From the NCBI RefSeq assembly GCF_016616425.1, contig NZ_CP067101.1:2976001-3040000 (forward strand): a DNA stretch of 64,000 nt, in the 5' to 3' direction. Numbering within the stretch: the first letter of the stretch is position 1; each line of letters begins with the position of its first letter. Positions 42,345-50,805 of the stretch are shown piece after piece. This stretch comes from Bradyrhizobium diazoefficiens. Its GTDB lineage: Bacteria > Pseudomonadota > Alphaproteobacteria > Rhizobiales > Xanthobacteraceae. Both the position numbers and the translations under genes were made by a program. The notes below the pieces were generated by a model. The model had not been told where the DNA came from, ran no database searches, and saw only the letters and a program-made list of their open reading frames with translations.

Positions 42345-43883
42345 TCACATTCCCAATTTCTGAATCTTGTGCGTGCCTCGCGCCAGCGAGACATGCTTGG
42401 TTTCCATGTAGAAGTCGAACGAATAATCGCCGCCGTCGCGGCCGATGCCCGAGGCCTTCATGCCGCCGAACGGCGTCGGCAGATGGCGGACGTTCTCCGA
42501 GTTCAGCCAGATCATGCCGGCCTCCAGCGCGTCGGCGACACGCAGCGCGCGGCCGACGTCGTTGGTCCAGACATAGCCGGTCAGGCCATAACGGATGTCG
42601 TTGGCGATCTCGATCGCCTCGGCCTCGTCACGGAAGGGCAGCACGGTGAGGAAGGGGCCAAATACCTCCTCCTGCGCCACGCGCATCTTGCCGTGCGCGC
42701 CGGTCACCAGCGTCGGCTCGACATAGTGTCCGCCGCCCGGGCCGTCATACGCCTTGCCGCCGACTGCGATCGTCGCGCCGTCCTGCCGCGCCACGTCGAA
42801 ATAGGAGCAGACCTTAGCCAGATGCCGCTCGTGGATCAGCGGCCCGATCTCGGTCGCGGGATCGAGGGGATGGCCGACCTTCAGCGCCTTCACGCGTGCC
42901 GTCAGCTTCTCTACGAACTCATCCGCGATGCTGGCCTGAACCAGCAGGCGGCTCGACGATGTGCAGCGCTCGCCGTTGAGCGAGTAGATCATGAACACGA
43001 CCGCATCGAGCGCGCGGTCGAGATCGGCGTCGTCGAACACGATCACCGGGTTCTTGCCGCCGAGCTCGAAATGCACGCGCTTCAAGGTCGACGCGCCCTG
43101 TTTCATGATCGCCGAGCCCGTCGCGCTCTCGCCGACGAAGCCGATCGCCTTGATGGCGGGATGCTCGGTCAGCGCCTTGCCGGCCTCCTCGCCGAAACCG
43201 TGGACAGTGTTGAGCACGCCGTCTGGAACGCCAGCCTGCTTGGCCAGCTTCGACAGGATATCCGCGGTGACCGGCGACCATTCGGCCGGCTTGTGCACGA
43301 CGGTGCAGCCAGCGGCCAGCGCAGGGGCGATCTTCCAGGTCGAGAGCATGAACGGCGTGTTCCACGGCGTGATCACGCCGACGGGGCCGATCGGCACGCG
43401 CGTCGAGATGTTCCAGTGCTCGTCGCTCGGCGTGTTGAGGCCGTCGCGCGCCTCCGCGCATTTGTCGGCGAAGAAGCGGAAATTCTCGGCGGCGCGGATC
43501 GCGGCCTTGGCCATGAAGCGATAGGCCTGCCCGGTGTCGATGCATTCGAGCACCGCGATGTCCTCGGCATTGTCCTCGATGGCGTCGGCCACGCGATGCA
43601 GCAGCTTCTTCCGCATCGCCGGACCCATGTCGCGCCAGGATTTGAAGGCGAGCGCAGCGGCCGTTGCGGCGCGGTCGATGTCCTCGGCGGTGCCACGCGC
43701 CACGCGCGCGAGCGTTGTTCCGTCGACCGGCGACTTCGTCTCGAATGTCTCGCCGGAGATCGAGGGAACGGTGTTGCCGTCGATCATGTGACCGATGCCG
43801 TCGGCACGCAGCGTCTTCAAGAGCGGCGCGACGCGCTCGCGATTGGCCTGGAATATATCGGCTTTCGGTGCGGACTTATCCAT
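42345..43883 (-). CDS. hpaE: 5-carboxymethyl-2-hydroxymuconate semialdehyde dehydrogenase
   Basis: The 512-residue aldehyde dehydrogenase has the NAD segment ITPWNTPFMLSTWKIAPAL (about residues 168-186), GFVGESATGS near 249, catalytic Glu in HFELGGKNP near 272 and catalytic Cys in NGERCTSSSRL near 306. HpaE oxidises the ring-cleavage semialdehyde of homoprotocatechuate to 5-carboxymethyl-2-hydroxymuconate. It overlaps the end of hpaF by eight bases, and its ribosome site GGAAGC lies in hpaF, so the two are coupled. The extended N-terminus (MDKSAPKADIFQAN) is a little longer than enterobacterial HpaE. Confidence 0.92.
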   Translation of the reverse strand: MDKSAPKADIFQANRERVAPLLKTLRADGIGHMIDGNTVPSISGETFETKSPVDGTTLARVARGTAEDIDRAATAAALAFKSWRDMGPAMRKKLLHRVADAIEDNAEDIAVLECIDTGQAYRFMAKAAIRAAENFRFFADKCAEARDGLNTPSDEHWNISTRVPIGPVGVITPWNTPFMLSTWKIAPALAAGCTVVHKPAEWSPVTADILSKLAKQAGVPDGVLNTVHGFGEEAGKALTEHPAIKAIGFVGESATGSAIMKQGASTLKRVHFELGGKNPVIVFDDADLDRALDAVVFMIYSLNGERCTSSSRLLVQASIADEFVEKLTARVKALKVGHPLDPATEIGPLIHERHLAKVCSYFDVARQDGATIAVGGKAYDGPGGGHYVEPTLVTGAHGKMRVAQEEVFGPFLTVLPFRDEAEAIEIANDIRYGLTGYVWTNDVGRALRVADALEAGMIWLNSENVRHLPTPFGGMKASGIGRDGGDYSFDFYMETKHVSLARGTHKIQKLGM

Positions 43884-44274
43884 GGGCAGCTTCCGCTTTC
43901 AGGGCGTCGTGAATGTTGTTGCGCTTCCAGCTGGTGTCCTTGTCGTTGATCTGCATGTCGAACGACAAAGCGAATTTGCTGGAGGCAAAGACGGGATCGA
44001 GATGGCGGCAGAGTGCCTGGAAGACGTGCTCGCCGGCTTTCTGGCGGGTCGGAAGATCGCGGCCCTCGCCGATACGCAGGACCATGTCGAGAAAGCCATA
44101 GTCTTGCCGCGCGTCGGCGATCGCATAATGCTCGCAGCGGATGGCGCGGACGCGGATGCCGCCGAGCGGGAAGGTGCCGGTCTCGACCGCCGCCTTGCGC
44201 ACGACTTCGCATACCAAGCCAATGTCGAGACGGCCGTCGAGATTGGCCGAATATTCAATCGTGAAATGCGGCAT
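43876..44274 (-). CDS. hpaF: 5-carboxymethyl-2-hydroxymuconate delta-isomerase
   Basis: The 132-residue protein starts Met-Pro-His-Phe-Thr-Ile-Glu; the Pro becomes the N-terminal catalytic base after Met removal, as in tautomerase-fold CHMI. RAIRCEHYAIAD near residue 43 and the C-terminal KRNNIHD motif match the family, which is slightly longer than 4-oxalocrotonate tautomerase. It isomerises 5-carboxymethyl-2-hydroxymuconate to its 2-oxo form for the following decarboxylation. It lies 30 bp after hpaH and overlaps hpaE. Confidence 0.93.
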   Translation of the reverse strand: MPHFTIEYSANLDGRLDIGLVCEVVRKAAVETGTFPLGGIRVRAIRCEHYAIADARQDYGFLDMVLRIGEGRDLPTRQKAGEHVFQALCRHLDPVFASSKFALSFDMQINDKDTSWKRNNIHDALKAEAAHG

Positions 44275-44304
44275 CCCGGTTTCACTCCCTGTATTTCTTA
44301 TGCA

Positions 44305-45111
44305 TCAGGCGAAGTAGCAGCTGACCGAGCCATAGGCGCCATAATCGGCCTGAATTGTGTCGCCCTTGCGGGTCTCGATCGGACGGATGAAGGAGCCTGC
44401 AAGCACGACCTGGCCCGGCTCGAGCGCAAGGTCGAGCGGCGCGATCTTGTTGGCGAGCCAGGCCACGGCGGTGGCGGGATGATTGAGCACGCCGGCGGCC
44501 AGGCCGGTCTCCTCGAGCTGTCCGTTCCTGAAGCAGAGCGCGCCGATCCAGCGCAGGTCGGCGTCGAGCGGGCGGATCGGCCGGCCGCCGAGCACGATGC
44601 CGGCATTCGCGGCATTGTCGGCGATGGTGTCGAAGATCTTTCGCGTCGCTTTCGTCTTGGGATCGATGCGCTCGATCCGGGTGTCGAGAATCTCCAGCGC
44701 CGGCACCACGAAGTCGGTGGCGTTGAGCACGTCGAACATCGTGCAGTCGGGGCCTGCGAGGCGCCTGCTCATGACAAAGGCGAGCTCAGCCTCCACGCGC
44801 GTGGCGATGAAGCGCTCGGCCGGCACCAAGCCGCCATCGGCAAAGAACATGTCGTCGAGCAGCACGCCGGAATCCGGCTCGTCGATGTTGAGCGCGCTCT
44901 GCATTGCCTTCGAGGTCAGGCCGATCTTGTGGCCCCTGACGATGCGCCCCTCGGCGATCTTGACGTCGACCCAGGCCTTCTGAATCGCGTAGGCATCAGC
45001 AATGGTGATGTCGGGAAAATCCTGCGAAAGCTGCCGGATCTGCGTGCGGGTCTTCTCCGCCTGGTGCAGACGCCCCGCGCAAGCTTGGATACCGTCGTTG
45101 GAAAGCGCCAT
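44305..45111 (-). CDS. hpaH: 2-oxo-hept-4-ene-1,7-dioate hydratase
   Basis: The 268-residue protein is a FAH-superfamily hydratase of the HpaH/MhpD type, with RGHKIGLTSKAMQ near residue 59, the metal ligands in EAELAFVMSRRL near residue 107, and VLAGSFIRPIETRKGDT near 238. It hydrates 2-oxohept-4-ene-1,7-dioate to the 4-hydroxy compound that HpaI cleaves to pyruvate and succinic semialdehyde. It is the first gene of the minus-strand operon, 35 bp from a perfect TTAACATGTTAA palindrome and divergent from hpaR, so transcription is probably repressed by HpaR. Confidence 0.92.
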   Translation of the reverse strand: MALSNDGIQACAGRLHQAEKTRTQIRQLSQDFPDITIADAYAIQKAWVDVKIAEGRIVRGHKIGLTSKAMQSALNIDEPDSGVLLDDMFFADGGLVPAERFIATRVEAELAFVMSRRLAGPDCTMFDVLNATDFVVPALEILDTRIERIDPKTKATRKIFDTIADNAANAGIVLGGRPIRPLDADLRWIGALCFRNGQLEETGLAAGVLNHPATAVAWLANKIAPLDLALEPGQVVLAGSFIRPIETRKGDTIQADYGAYGSVSCYFA

Positions 45112-45222
45112 TTGTGATCTTACAAATTGGGATGCCGTGGGATACTTAACATGTTAAATGAATCCGTCAAACACAATTCCGGCTTGCTGCATTGCAAACG
45201 TCTTGCGGCTTGAAAGGGCGTC
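45112..45222. promoter_or_regulatory. Divergent hpaH-hpaR promoter region
   Basis: This 111-bp gap between the operon's first gene and the divergent MarR-type regulator should carry both promoters. It contains the HpaR-type palindrome annotated separately at 45146-45157, which lies close enough to block initiation toward hpaH. Confidence 0.7.
45146..45157. promoter_or_regulatory. Putative HpaR operator, TTAACATGTTAA
   Basis: A perfect 12-bp palindrome, extended to a 16-bp site with one mismatched pair (44-59: ACTTAACATGTTAAAT). Its AT-rich sequence stands out in this G/C-rich DNA. Position, symmetry and the adjacent MarR-family gene make it the likely HpaR binding site. Confidence 0.7.
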
Positions 45223-45741
45223 ATGGTGAAGAGACCGGCTGATCCAGCCAACGGGAACGCCCCCGCCGCTCGGCAGGTGCCGATGCGCGATTTCTCGCGC
45301 TCGCTACCGATGTCGCTGCTGCGGGCCCGCGAGGCGGTGATGCGGCAGTTCCGTCCCTCGCTGCGCGAGCACGGCCTGACCGAGCAGCAATGGCGCATCC
45401 TGCGTGCGCTGGCGGCGATCGAAGCGGTCGAAGTCACGGAACTCGCGCGCACGGCGTTCCTGCTCGGACCGAGCCTGTCGCGCATCCTGCGCGATCTCGA
45501 GGCGCGCAGTCTGATCGAGCGCAAGACCGCGAAGGCGGACCAGCGCCGCAGCATGGTCTCGATCTCGAAAGAAGGCGTGAAGCTGATGGCCTCGGTGGCG
45601 CCGACGTCGGAGGCGATCTATGCCGAGATCACCCGGCGCTTCGGCGCAGGCAGGCTCGCCGAATTGCAGGAGATGCTCGGCGCGCTCGAACAGAGCCTTG
45701 CCGGTCTCGGCGCGGCGGACGAGCCGAGTGCCGAGGACTGA
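45223..45741 (+). CDS. hpaR: MarR-family repressor of the homoprotocatechuate operon
   Basis: The 172-residue protein has a MarR winged-helix core: REHGLTEQQWRILRALAAI (about residues 47-65), the recognition helix region LLGPSLSRILRDLEARSLIERK (about 82-103), and the wing DQRRSMVSISKEG. It carries the homoprotocatechuate-operon regulator style MRDFSRSLPMSLLRAREAVM near residue 21. It probably represses hpaH-F-E-D until a pathway compound is bound. Divergent from hpaH with a perfect palindrome between. The N-terminal 20 residues are Pro/Ala-rich and may be partly untranslated if a later start is used. Confidence 0.9.
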   Translation: MVKRPADPANGNAPAARQVPMRDFSRSLPMSLLRAREAVMRQFRPSLREHGLTEQQWRILRALAAIEAVEVTELARTAFLLGPSLSRILRDLEARSLIERKTAKADQRRSMVSISKEGVKLMASVAPTSEAIYAEITRRFGAGRLAELQEMLGALEQSLAGLGAADEPSAED

Positions 45742-45990
45742 CAGCAGATATGCGCGTCCGGGTGCCGCAAGCCATGGACATGCATGCGCATTTTCGCGCA
45801 AATTGCGGCCCGGGGTGGCGCTGGATCTGGCGCCGATTCCCGGCGCCAGTGGGCGACCGCATAGGTCTTGCGCCATTGCGAGCGTAGCGCGGCGCTCCGG
45901 TTAGCGCTAACAGCAGGGTCGTGCTGTCGCGGCGCTCGTCATGGTGACGACGGTCCAGACACGGTCGAAACAACAAAGAAGGAAGGCAAC
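45742..45990. promoter_or_regulatory. Intergenic region between hpaR and the HpaI-family aldolase gene
   Basis: These 249 bp contain GC-rich small hairpins (for example CTGGCGCC-type arms near 45830-45850) and the GTTAGCGCTAAC palindrome at 45900-45911. The gap is long for an operon, so the aldolase gene most likely has its own promoter. Confidence 0.5.
45900..45911. promoter_or_regulatory. Putative LacI-family operator, GTTAGCGCTAAC
   Basis: A perfect 12-bp palindrome with the central CG step typical of LacI/GalR-family operators, 79 bp before the GTG of the HpaI-family gene. It differs from the HpaR-type palindrome. No LacI-family gene is in the window, so the regulator would be encoded elsewhere. 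Confidence 0.5.
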
Positions 45991-46767
45991 GTGGCGAACA
46001 AGGTCAAGGAAATCTGGAAGTCGGGCAAGGCGGTGATCAATGCATGGCTGGCTATACCCTCCGGCTTCTCGGCCGAGATGATCGCGCAATGCGGCTTCGA
46101 CAGCGTCACCGTCGACATGCAGCACGGCGTGCAGGACTATCTGTCGATGGTGCAGTGCTTCCAGGCGATGGACAAGCATCCGGCGACGCCGATGGTCCGC
46201 GTGCCCTGGAACGAGCCCGGCATCATCGGCAAGGTGCTCGACGGCGGCGCCTATGGCGTGATCTGCCCGATGGTCAATACGCCGCAGGAAGCAAGGAACC
46301 TCGTCTCCTATTCCAAGTATCCGCCGAAGGGCACGCGCTCCAACGGCCCGATCCGTGCCGGCATGTACGGCACCGCGGGCTCCTACCAGAAGACCGCGAA
46401 CGACGACATCGTGCTGCTGCCGATGATGGAGACCAGGACCGCAGTCGAGAGCATGGAGGCGATCCTCGACGTCGAGGGTATCGACGGCGTCTATATCGGC
46501 CCGTCCGACCTCGGCTTCTCCTATGGCCTCGAGCCCAAGCTCGACCGCACCGAGCCCGAGATCCTCGCGATCTACGAGAAGATCATCAAGGAGTGTGGCA
46601 AGCGCGGCCTCAACGCGGGCATCCATTGCAGCGGCGCCGAGGGCGCGGTGCGCGCCATCAACATGGGCTTCAAGCTGGTGACGCTGTCGAACGAGGTCGG
46701 CCTGATGACGACCTACGCCAAGATGCAGGTCAACCAAACCCGCAAGGATTCGGCTGGCAAGGCTTGA
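45991..46767 (+). CDS. HpcH/HpaI-family class II aldolase (4-hydroxy-2-oxoacid aldolase)
   Basis: The 258-residue TIM-barrel aldolase has VDMQHGVQD with the active-site His near residue 42, MVRVPWNEPG with the substrate Arg near 69, the metal Glu in MMETRTAVE near 146, and the metal Asp in YIGPSDLGF near 173. In the homoprotocatechuate pathway HpaI cleaves 4-hydroxy-2-oxoheptanedioate; related enzymes (GarL, RhmA) cleave sugar-acid ketoacids. The Gln before the catalytic His replaces the Glu of E. coli HpaI. It starts at GTG after AAGGAAGG. It is followed by a UxaA/GarD gene, so either or both roles are possible; I therefore leave the symbol empty. Confidence 0.88.
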   Translation: MANKVKEIWKSGKAVINAWLAIPSGFSAEMIAQCGFDSVTVDMQHGVQDYLSMVQCFQAMDKHPATPMVRVPWNEPGIIGKVLDGGAYGVICPMVNTPQEARNLVSYSKYPPKGTRSNGPIRAGMYGTAGSYQKTANDDIVLLPMMETRTAVESMEAILDVEGIDGVYIGPSDLGFSYGLEPKLDRTEPEILAIYEKIIKECGKRGLNAGIHCSGAEGAVRAINMGFKLVTLSNEVGLMTTYAKMQVNQTRKDSAGKA

Positions 46768-46770
46768 TCT

Positions 46771-46900
46771 CTTGTCCCGGACGCGATGCGGCGCTTGGCG
46801 CCGCTTCGCAGCGCCTGGACCCCGTTGCTTGCGAAAGACATGACACATGGGCCCCTCGCATTAGCGCACGGTTTTCACGTTGCGCTGCGTCCGGGGCGCG
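46771..46900. repeat. Palindromic intergenic repeat, GTCCCGGACGCG family
   Basis: The left arm is TTGTCCCGGACGCGATGCGG and the right arm TTGCGCTGCGTCCGGGGCGC, with an inner GGCGCTTGGCGCC hairpin. It lies between the aldolase and dehydratase genes. Confidence 0.65.
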
Positions 46901-46926
46901 ATACTTGAAGACCTGAGGAGATATCC

Positions 46927-48450
46927 ATGACCATCAGCCCCGTCATCCGCCTGCATCCCGATGATGGCGTGCTGATCGCGCGCGCCAGCCTGCCGCCGGG
47001 GATGGTCGTCGCCGACGGCGTGACCACGGTCGATCGCATTCCTTCCGGCCACAAGGTCGCGATCAAGCCGATCGCGGTGGGTGAGCCGATCAAGCGCTAC
47101 GGCCAGATCATCGGCTTTGCCACGCAAGCCATCGCGCCGGGTCAGCACGTGCACACCCAGAACTGCGGCATGGGCGACTTCGCCAAGGACTACGCCTATT
47201 GCGCCGACGTCAAGCCGACGCCGAATTTCGATCTGCGGGCGAGCTTCGAAGGCATTCGTCGTCCGGACGGCCGCGTCGCGACGCGCAACTATATCGGCAT
47301 CCTCACCTCGGTGAATTGCAGCGCGCATGTCGCCAGTCTCGTCGCCGACGTCTTCAAGAAGAATCCCTTCACCGGCGACAATCCGCTGGCCGATTTCCCC
47401 AATGTCGACGGCGTGGTCGCGCTGACCCACAAGACCGGCTGCGGCATGACGCAGAACGAACCGCTGGCGCTGCTTCGCCGCACGCTCGGCGGCTATGCGC
47501 GGCACGTCAATTTCTCTCACGTCATCGTGCTCGGTCTCGGCTGCGAGGTGAACCAGATCGGCGGGCTGATGGAAGAGCAGAAGCTCGCCGGCCGCCTGCG
47601 CGCGATGGACATCCAGGAGGTCGGCGGCACCCGCAAGACGGTGGAGGCGGGCATCGCCTTCGTGCGCGAGGCGCTGGCCGATGCCAACAAGGTGAAGCGC
47701 GAAACTGTGCCGGCGAGCGAGCTCACCGTGGCCCTGCAATGCGGCGGCTCGGACGGCTATTCCGGCGTGTCAGCCAATCCCGCGCTGGGCGCGGCCAGCG
47801 ATCTCATCGTGCGCCATGGCGGCACCGTGGTCCTGTCGGAGACGCCGGAGACGTATGGTGCCGAGCATCTGCTGACGCGCCGTGCCGTCAGCCGTGAGGT
47901 CGGCGAGAAGCTGGTCGATCTCATGCGCTGGTGGGACGAATACACGATGCGCGAAGGCGCCGAGATGAACGCCAATCCGAGCCCCGGCAACAAGGCTGGC
48001 GGCCTCACCACCATTCTGGAGAAGTCGCTCGGCGCGATGGCGAAGGCCGGCACCACCAACCTCGTCGAGGTGCTGCGCTACGCCGAGCCCATCACCAAGA
48101 AGGGCTTCGTCTTCATGGACACGCCCGGCTACGATCCGGTCGCCGCGACCGGGCAGGTCGCGGGCGGCGCCAATCTGGTCTGCTTCACCACGGGGCGCGG
48201 CAGCGTGTTCGGCTGCAAGCCGGCGCCCTCGATCAAGCTCGCCACCAACACGCCGATGTACAAGCGCATGGAAGAGGACATGGACGTCAATTGCGGCACC
48301 ATCCTCGAAGGCGAAGAGAGCGTCGAGCAATGCGGCCAGCGCATTTTCGATCTCATCCTCAAGACCGCCTCGGGCCAGCCGACCAAGAGCGAGAGCTTCG
48401 ATTTCGGCGGCGCCGAGTTCGCGCCCTGGGTGCTCGGGGCGACGATGTGA
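46927..48450 (+). CDS. UxaA/GarD-family sugar-acid dehydratase (altronate/galactarate type)
   Basis: The 507-residue protein has the full UxaA layout. An N-terminal SAF domain (about residues 1-95, with the HVHTQNCGMGDF motif) is followed by the catalytic part with RRPDGRVATRNYIGI near 103, THKTGCGM near 171, GLGCEVNQ near 200, CGGSDGYSGVSANPA near 275, and the C-terminal EFAPWVLGATM. Family members dehydrate altronate, galactarate or related aldonates/aldarates to 2-keto-3-deoxy acids with iron. Paired with an HpaI/GarL-family aldolase upstream, it could form a dehydratase-aldolase route to pyruvate. Exact substrate unknown. Confidence 0.88.
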   Translation: MTISPVIRLHPDDGVLIARASLPPGMVVADGVTTVDRIPSGHKVAIKPIAVGEPIKRYGQIIGFATQAIAPGQHVHTQNCGMGDFAKDYAYCADVKPTPNFDLRASFEGIRRPDGRVATRNYIGILTSVNCSAHVASLVADVFKKNPFTGDNPLADFPNVDGVVALTHKTGCGMTQNEPLALLRRTLGGYARHVNFSHVIVLGLGCEVNQIGGLMEEQKLAGRLRAMDIQEVGGTRKTVEAGIAFVREALADANKVKRETVPASELTVALQCGGSDGYSGVSANPALGAASDLIVRHGGTVVLSETPETYGAEHLLTRRAVSREVGEKLVDLMRWWDEYTMREGAEMNANPSPGNKAGGLTTILEKSLGAMAKAGTTNLVEVLRYAEPITKKGFVFMDTPGYDPVAATGQVAGGANLVCFTTGRGSVFGCKPAPSIKLATNTPMYKRMEEDMDVNCGTILEGEESVEQCGQRIFDLILKTASGQPTKSESFDFGGAEFAPWVLGATM

Positions 48451-48879
48451 GAACGCTCGCGCGCAGCATAAATGCAATTGCGTGTCATTAGGAAACGCGC
48501 TGCCAATGGGCCGCGCGTGTCGTTGCGCAAACTGCACCGATCGCTCGCTACGTAGTGATAGCGAGCCAAGCTTTCTTATTTTCCGACATCTCGCCGGTCG
48601 ACGGCATCATCGTGGGATCGCCCAGGCAGAAGCTCGGCGTCGCCGTCGACGTGCTGCTGGTGGAATGATCACAGCGTCCCGCGCTGCCCCCTTTTTGGGT
48701 TGTGTCTGTCCGTTAACGCAACCGAAATGCCGCGGAGCACAACTGAAACATATTTTCGTAATCTCGTTTCCGAGGTTTGGTCAGTTGACCCAACATAAGG
48801 TATGCTAGCGTCGCGTCGAGCACAAGAATGAGACGTCGGGAGTTGGCGTGGGACACCACCGACAAGTGGGGCAGCATCC
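48451..48879. other. 429-bp intergenic region with a possible vestigial coding segment
   Basis: Between 48492 and 48668 the plus strand has one open frame without an ATG, ending in a protein-like stretch (DISPVDGIIVGSP then QKLGVAVDVLLVE and TGA). It may be a decayed 3' end of a gene. The remainder has lower GC and presumably carries the promoter of the HD-domain gene (TATGCT-like element near 48801). Nothing else is seen. Confidence 0.25.
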
Positions 48880-49707
48880 ATGATGACGTTACCGAGACTG
48901 GCGGCGGAAACCCTGGAGAAGATGCTGGGCTCGTTCATGCGCCGCCGGTACGACGAGCCGTCTGCCAGGGTGCTGGAGGGCTCGACGCGTACCGCGATGG
49001 AATGCATCGGCAACAGCGACGCACTGTACCACAACATCGAGCATACCATGCTGGTGACGCTGGCAGCTCAGGCGATCCTCACGGGGCGTAATCTCCATGC
49101 GCATCTCGCGGCGGAGGACTACCTCCATATCCTGATCGCCTGCCTTGCGCACGACATCGGCTACGTCCGCGGCCTGTTTCCGGAGGATGACGAAGACGGT
49201 TTCATCATCGACGAGGCCGGGACCAAAGCGTCGCTGCCGCGGGGCGCTTCGGATGCCAGTCTGATGATGTATCACGTCGATCGGTCGAAACTCTTCGTGC
49301 GACGGCGACTACCGCCGATCCGCGGGCTCGACTCTGAGCGCATTGCCCGCGCCATCGAGGGCACGCGCTTTCCGGCCCGCGAGGGCCAGGAGTATGACGA
49401 GGAGGCCTCGATCCTGCGCGCGGCCGACTTCATCGGCCAGCTCGGCGATCCCAACTATCTGCGCAAGGCCAATGCGCTCTATTACGAGTTCGAGGAGGTC
49501 GGCATCAACCGCCAGCTCGGCTATGATTCGCCGGCCGACATCGTGAACCGCTATCCTCAGTTCTACTGGAACAGCGTCGCACCGCACATCCAGACCGAGA
49601 TCGGCTATCTCAACAAGACCGAGATCGGCCGGCAATGGATCGCCAACCTCTACAGCAACGTGTTCCGCGCCGAGCGCGACATCTCGCTGTCCGGCCCGCA
49701 GAGATAG
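48880..49707 (+). CDS. HD-domain metal-dependent phosphohydrolase
   Basis: The 275-residue protein has an HD fold: metal ligands are the His in LYHNIEHT (about residue 50) and the HD pair in CLAHDIGYVRG (about 91-92), with a later Asp in ILRAADFIGQLGD near 185. The family removes phosphate from nucleotides or cyclic nucleotides in the cytoplasm; this type lacks sensor or synthetase domains, so its substrate is unclear. The ATG at 48880 (MMTLPRLAAETLEKML) gives a complete domain. It is followed 58 bp later by an alpha/beta hydrolase gene on the same strand. Confidence 0.85.
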   Translation: MMTLPRLAAETLEKMLGSFMRRRYDEPSARVLEGSTRTAMECIGNSDALYHNIEHTMLVTLAAQAILTGRNLHAHLAAEDYLHILIACLAHDIGYVRGLFPEDDEDGFIIDEAGTKASLPRGASDASLMMYHVDRSKLFVRRRLPPIRGLDSERIARAIEGTRFPAREGQEYDEEASILRAADFIGQLGDPNYLRKANALYYEFEEVGINRQLGYDSPADIVNRYPQFYWNSVAPHIQTEIGYLNKTEIGRQWIANLYSNVFRAERDISLSGPQR

Positions 49708-49713
49708 CCCCGG

Positions 49714-49758
49714 CCCTTGTCGTCCGGATGAGCGCAGCGACGTCCGGGCCGGCGGCGC
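49714..49758. repeat. Short palindromic repeat fragment
   Basis: CTTGTCGTCCGGATGAGCGC followed by GCGACGTCCGGGCCGGCGG resembles the ends of the GTCCCGGACGCG repeat family. It occupies most of the gap between the HD and hydrolase genes. Confidence 0.35.
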
Positions 49759-49765
49759 CACATCC

Positions 49766-50668
49766 GTGAGCAAAATCATGCAACAAAAAACCATCGCCAC
49801 GGACATCCTCGACATCGCCTATCGCGAATATGGCGCGCCCGACGGCTGGCCGTGCATCATGGGCCACGGCTTTCCCTACGACGTGAACGCCTATGCCGAA
49901 ACCGCGCCGATCATTGCGCAAGCCGGCGCGCGCGTTCTGGTGCCGTGGCTGCGCGGCTACGGGCCGACGCGTTTTCGCGCTGCGGACACCCTGCGCTCCG
50001 GCGAGCAGGCGGCGCTGGGCGCCGATCTCTTGGCCTTCATGGATGCGCTTCATATCGCGCGCGCAATCGTCGGGGGCTATGACTGGGGCGGGCGCGCGGC
50101 CTGCGTGATCGCAGCGCTCCATCCGGAGCGCGTGATCGGCCTCGTCTCCGGCAATTCCTACAACATCCAGAACATCGCCGAGGCCATGGAGCCGGCCTCG
50201 CCGCCGGAGGAGGCGGCGCTCTGGTATCAATATCTCTTCCACAACGAGCGCGGCCGCCGCGCGCTGGAGCGCAATCGGCGCGGCTTTGCCCGCCAGCTCT
50301 GGGTGATGTGGTCGCCGAAATGGGCGTTCGACGACGCAACGTTCGACAGAAGCGCGGCGTCGTTCGACAATCCCGATTTCGTCGATGTCGTGATCCACTC
50401 CTATCGCCACCGCTATGCGCTGGTCGACGGCGACCCCGTCTATGCCGCAATCGAGGCGACGCTCGCAGGTCAACCGCCGATCCGCGTTCCGACCATCGCG
50501 ATCGACGGCGACAGCGACGGCGTCAATCCCGGCACGGCTCGTCACGCACACAAGTTCGAGGGATTTTTCGAGCGGCGCGTCTTCAGCGATGCCGGTCACA
50601 ACTTGCCGCAGGAGCGGCCGGCCGAATGGGCGCAGGCCGTAATCGACGTCCGGAAAGCGGCCTCATAG
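49766..50668 (+). CDS. Alpha/beta hydrolase, epoxide hydrolase/dehalogenase-like
   Basis: The 300-residue protein has an alpha/beta-hydrolase fold: an oxyanion segment GHGFPYDV near residue 33, nucleophile elbow GGYDWGGRA near 105 with Asp rather than Ser, and a C-terminal catalytic His in [11 protein letters not shown] near 278. Asp nucleophiles are typical of epoxide hydrolases and haloalkane dehalogenases, which form a covalent ester intermediate. A cap domain follows the nucleophile. The start is GTG at 49766 or ATG at 49778; neither has a strong ribosome site. Substrate unknown. Confidence 0.87.
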   Translation: MSKIMQQKTIATDILDIAYREYGAPDGWPCIMGHGFPYDVNAYAETAPIIAQAGARVLVPWLRGYGPTRFRAADTLRSGEQAALGADLLAFMDALHIARAIVGGYDWGGRAACVIAALHPERVIGLVSGNSYNIQNIAEAMEPASPPEEAALWYQYLFHNERGRRALERNRRGFARQLWVMWSPKWAFDDATFDRSAASFDNPDFVDVVIHSYRHRYALVDGDPVYAAIEATLAGQPPIRVPTIAIDGDSDGVNPGTARHAHKFEGFFERRVFSDAGHNLPQERPAEWAQAVIDVRKAAS

Positions 50669-50805
50669 AGCTCGTTCCTCGTCTCGCGGCTGATCTGTCT
50701 GCCGTCCTTCCAAATTTTCCTGATCCTGGGAACCTTTTCCGGTTGCCGCCGTCCAAGCTGTGGGGCCGCATTCTGAATGCCGGCTCGTTGCAGGGGAGGA
50801 TTTCG

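Noticed and set aside
48785..48806. Sigma-70 promoter TTGACC ... TATGCT before the HD-domain gene
   Set aside because: Spacing between the two hexamers is only 10 bp, too short for a standard promoter.
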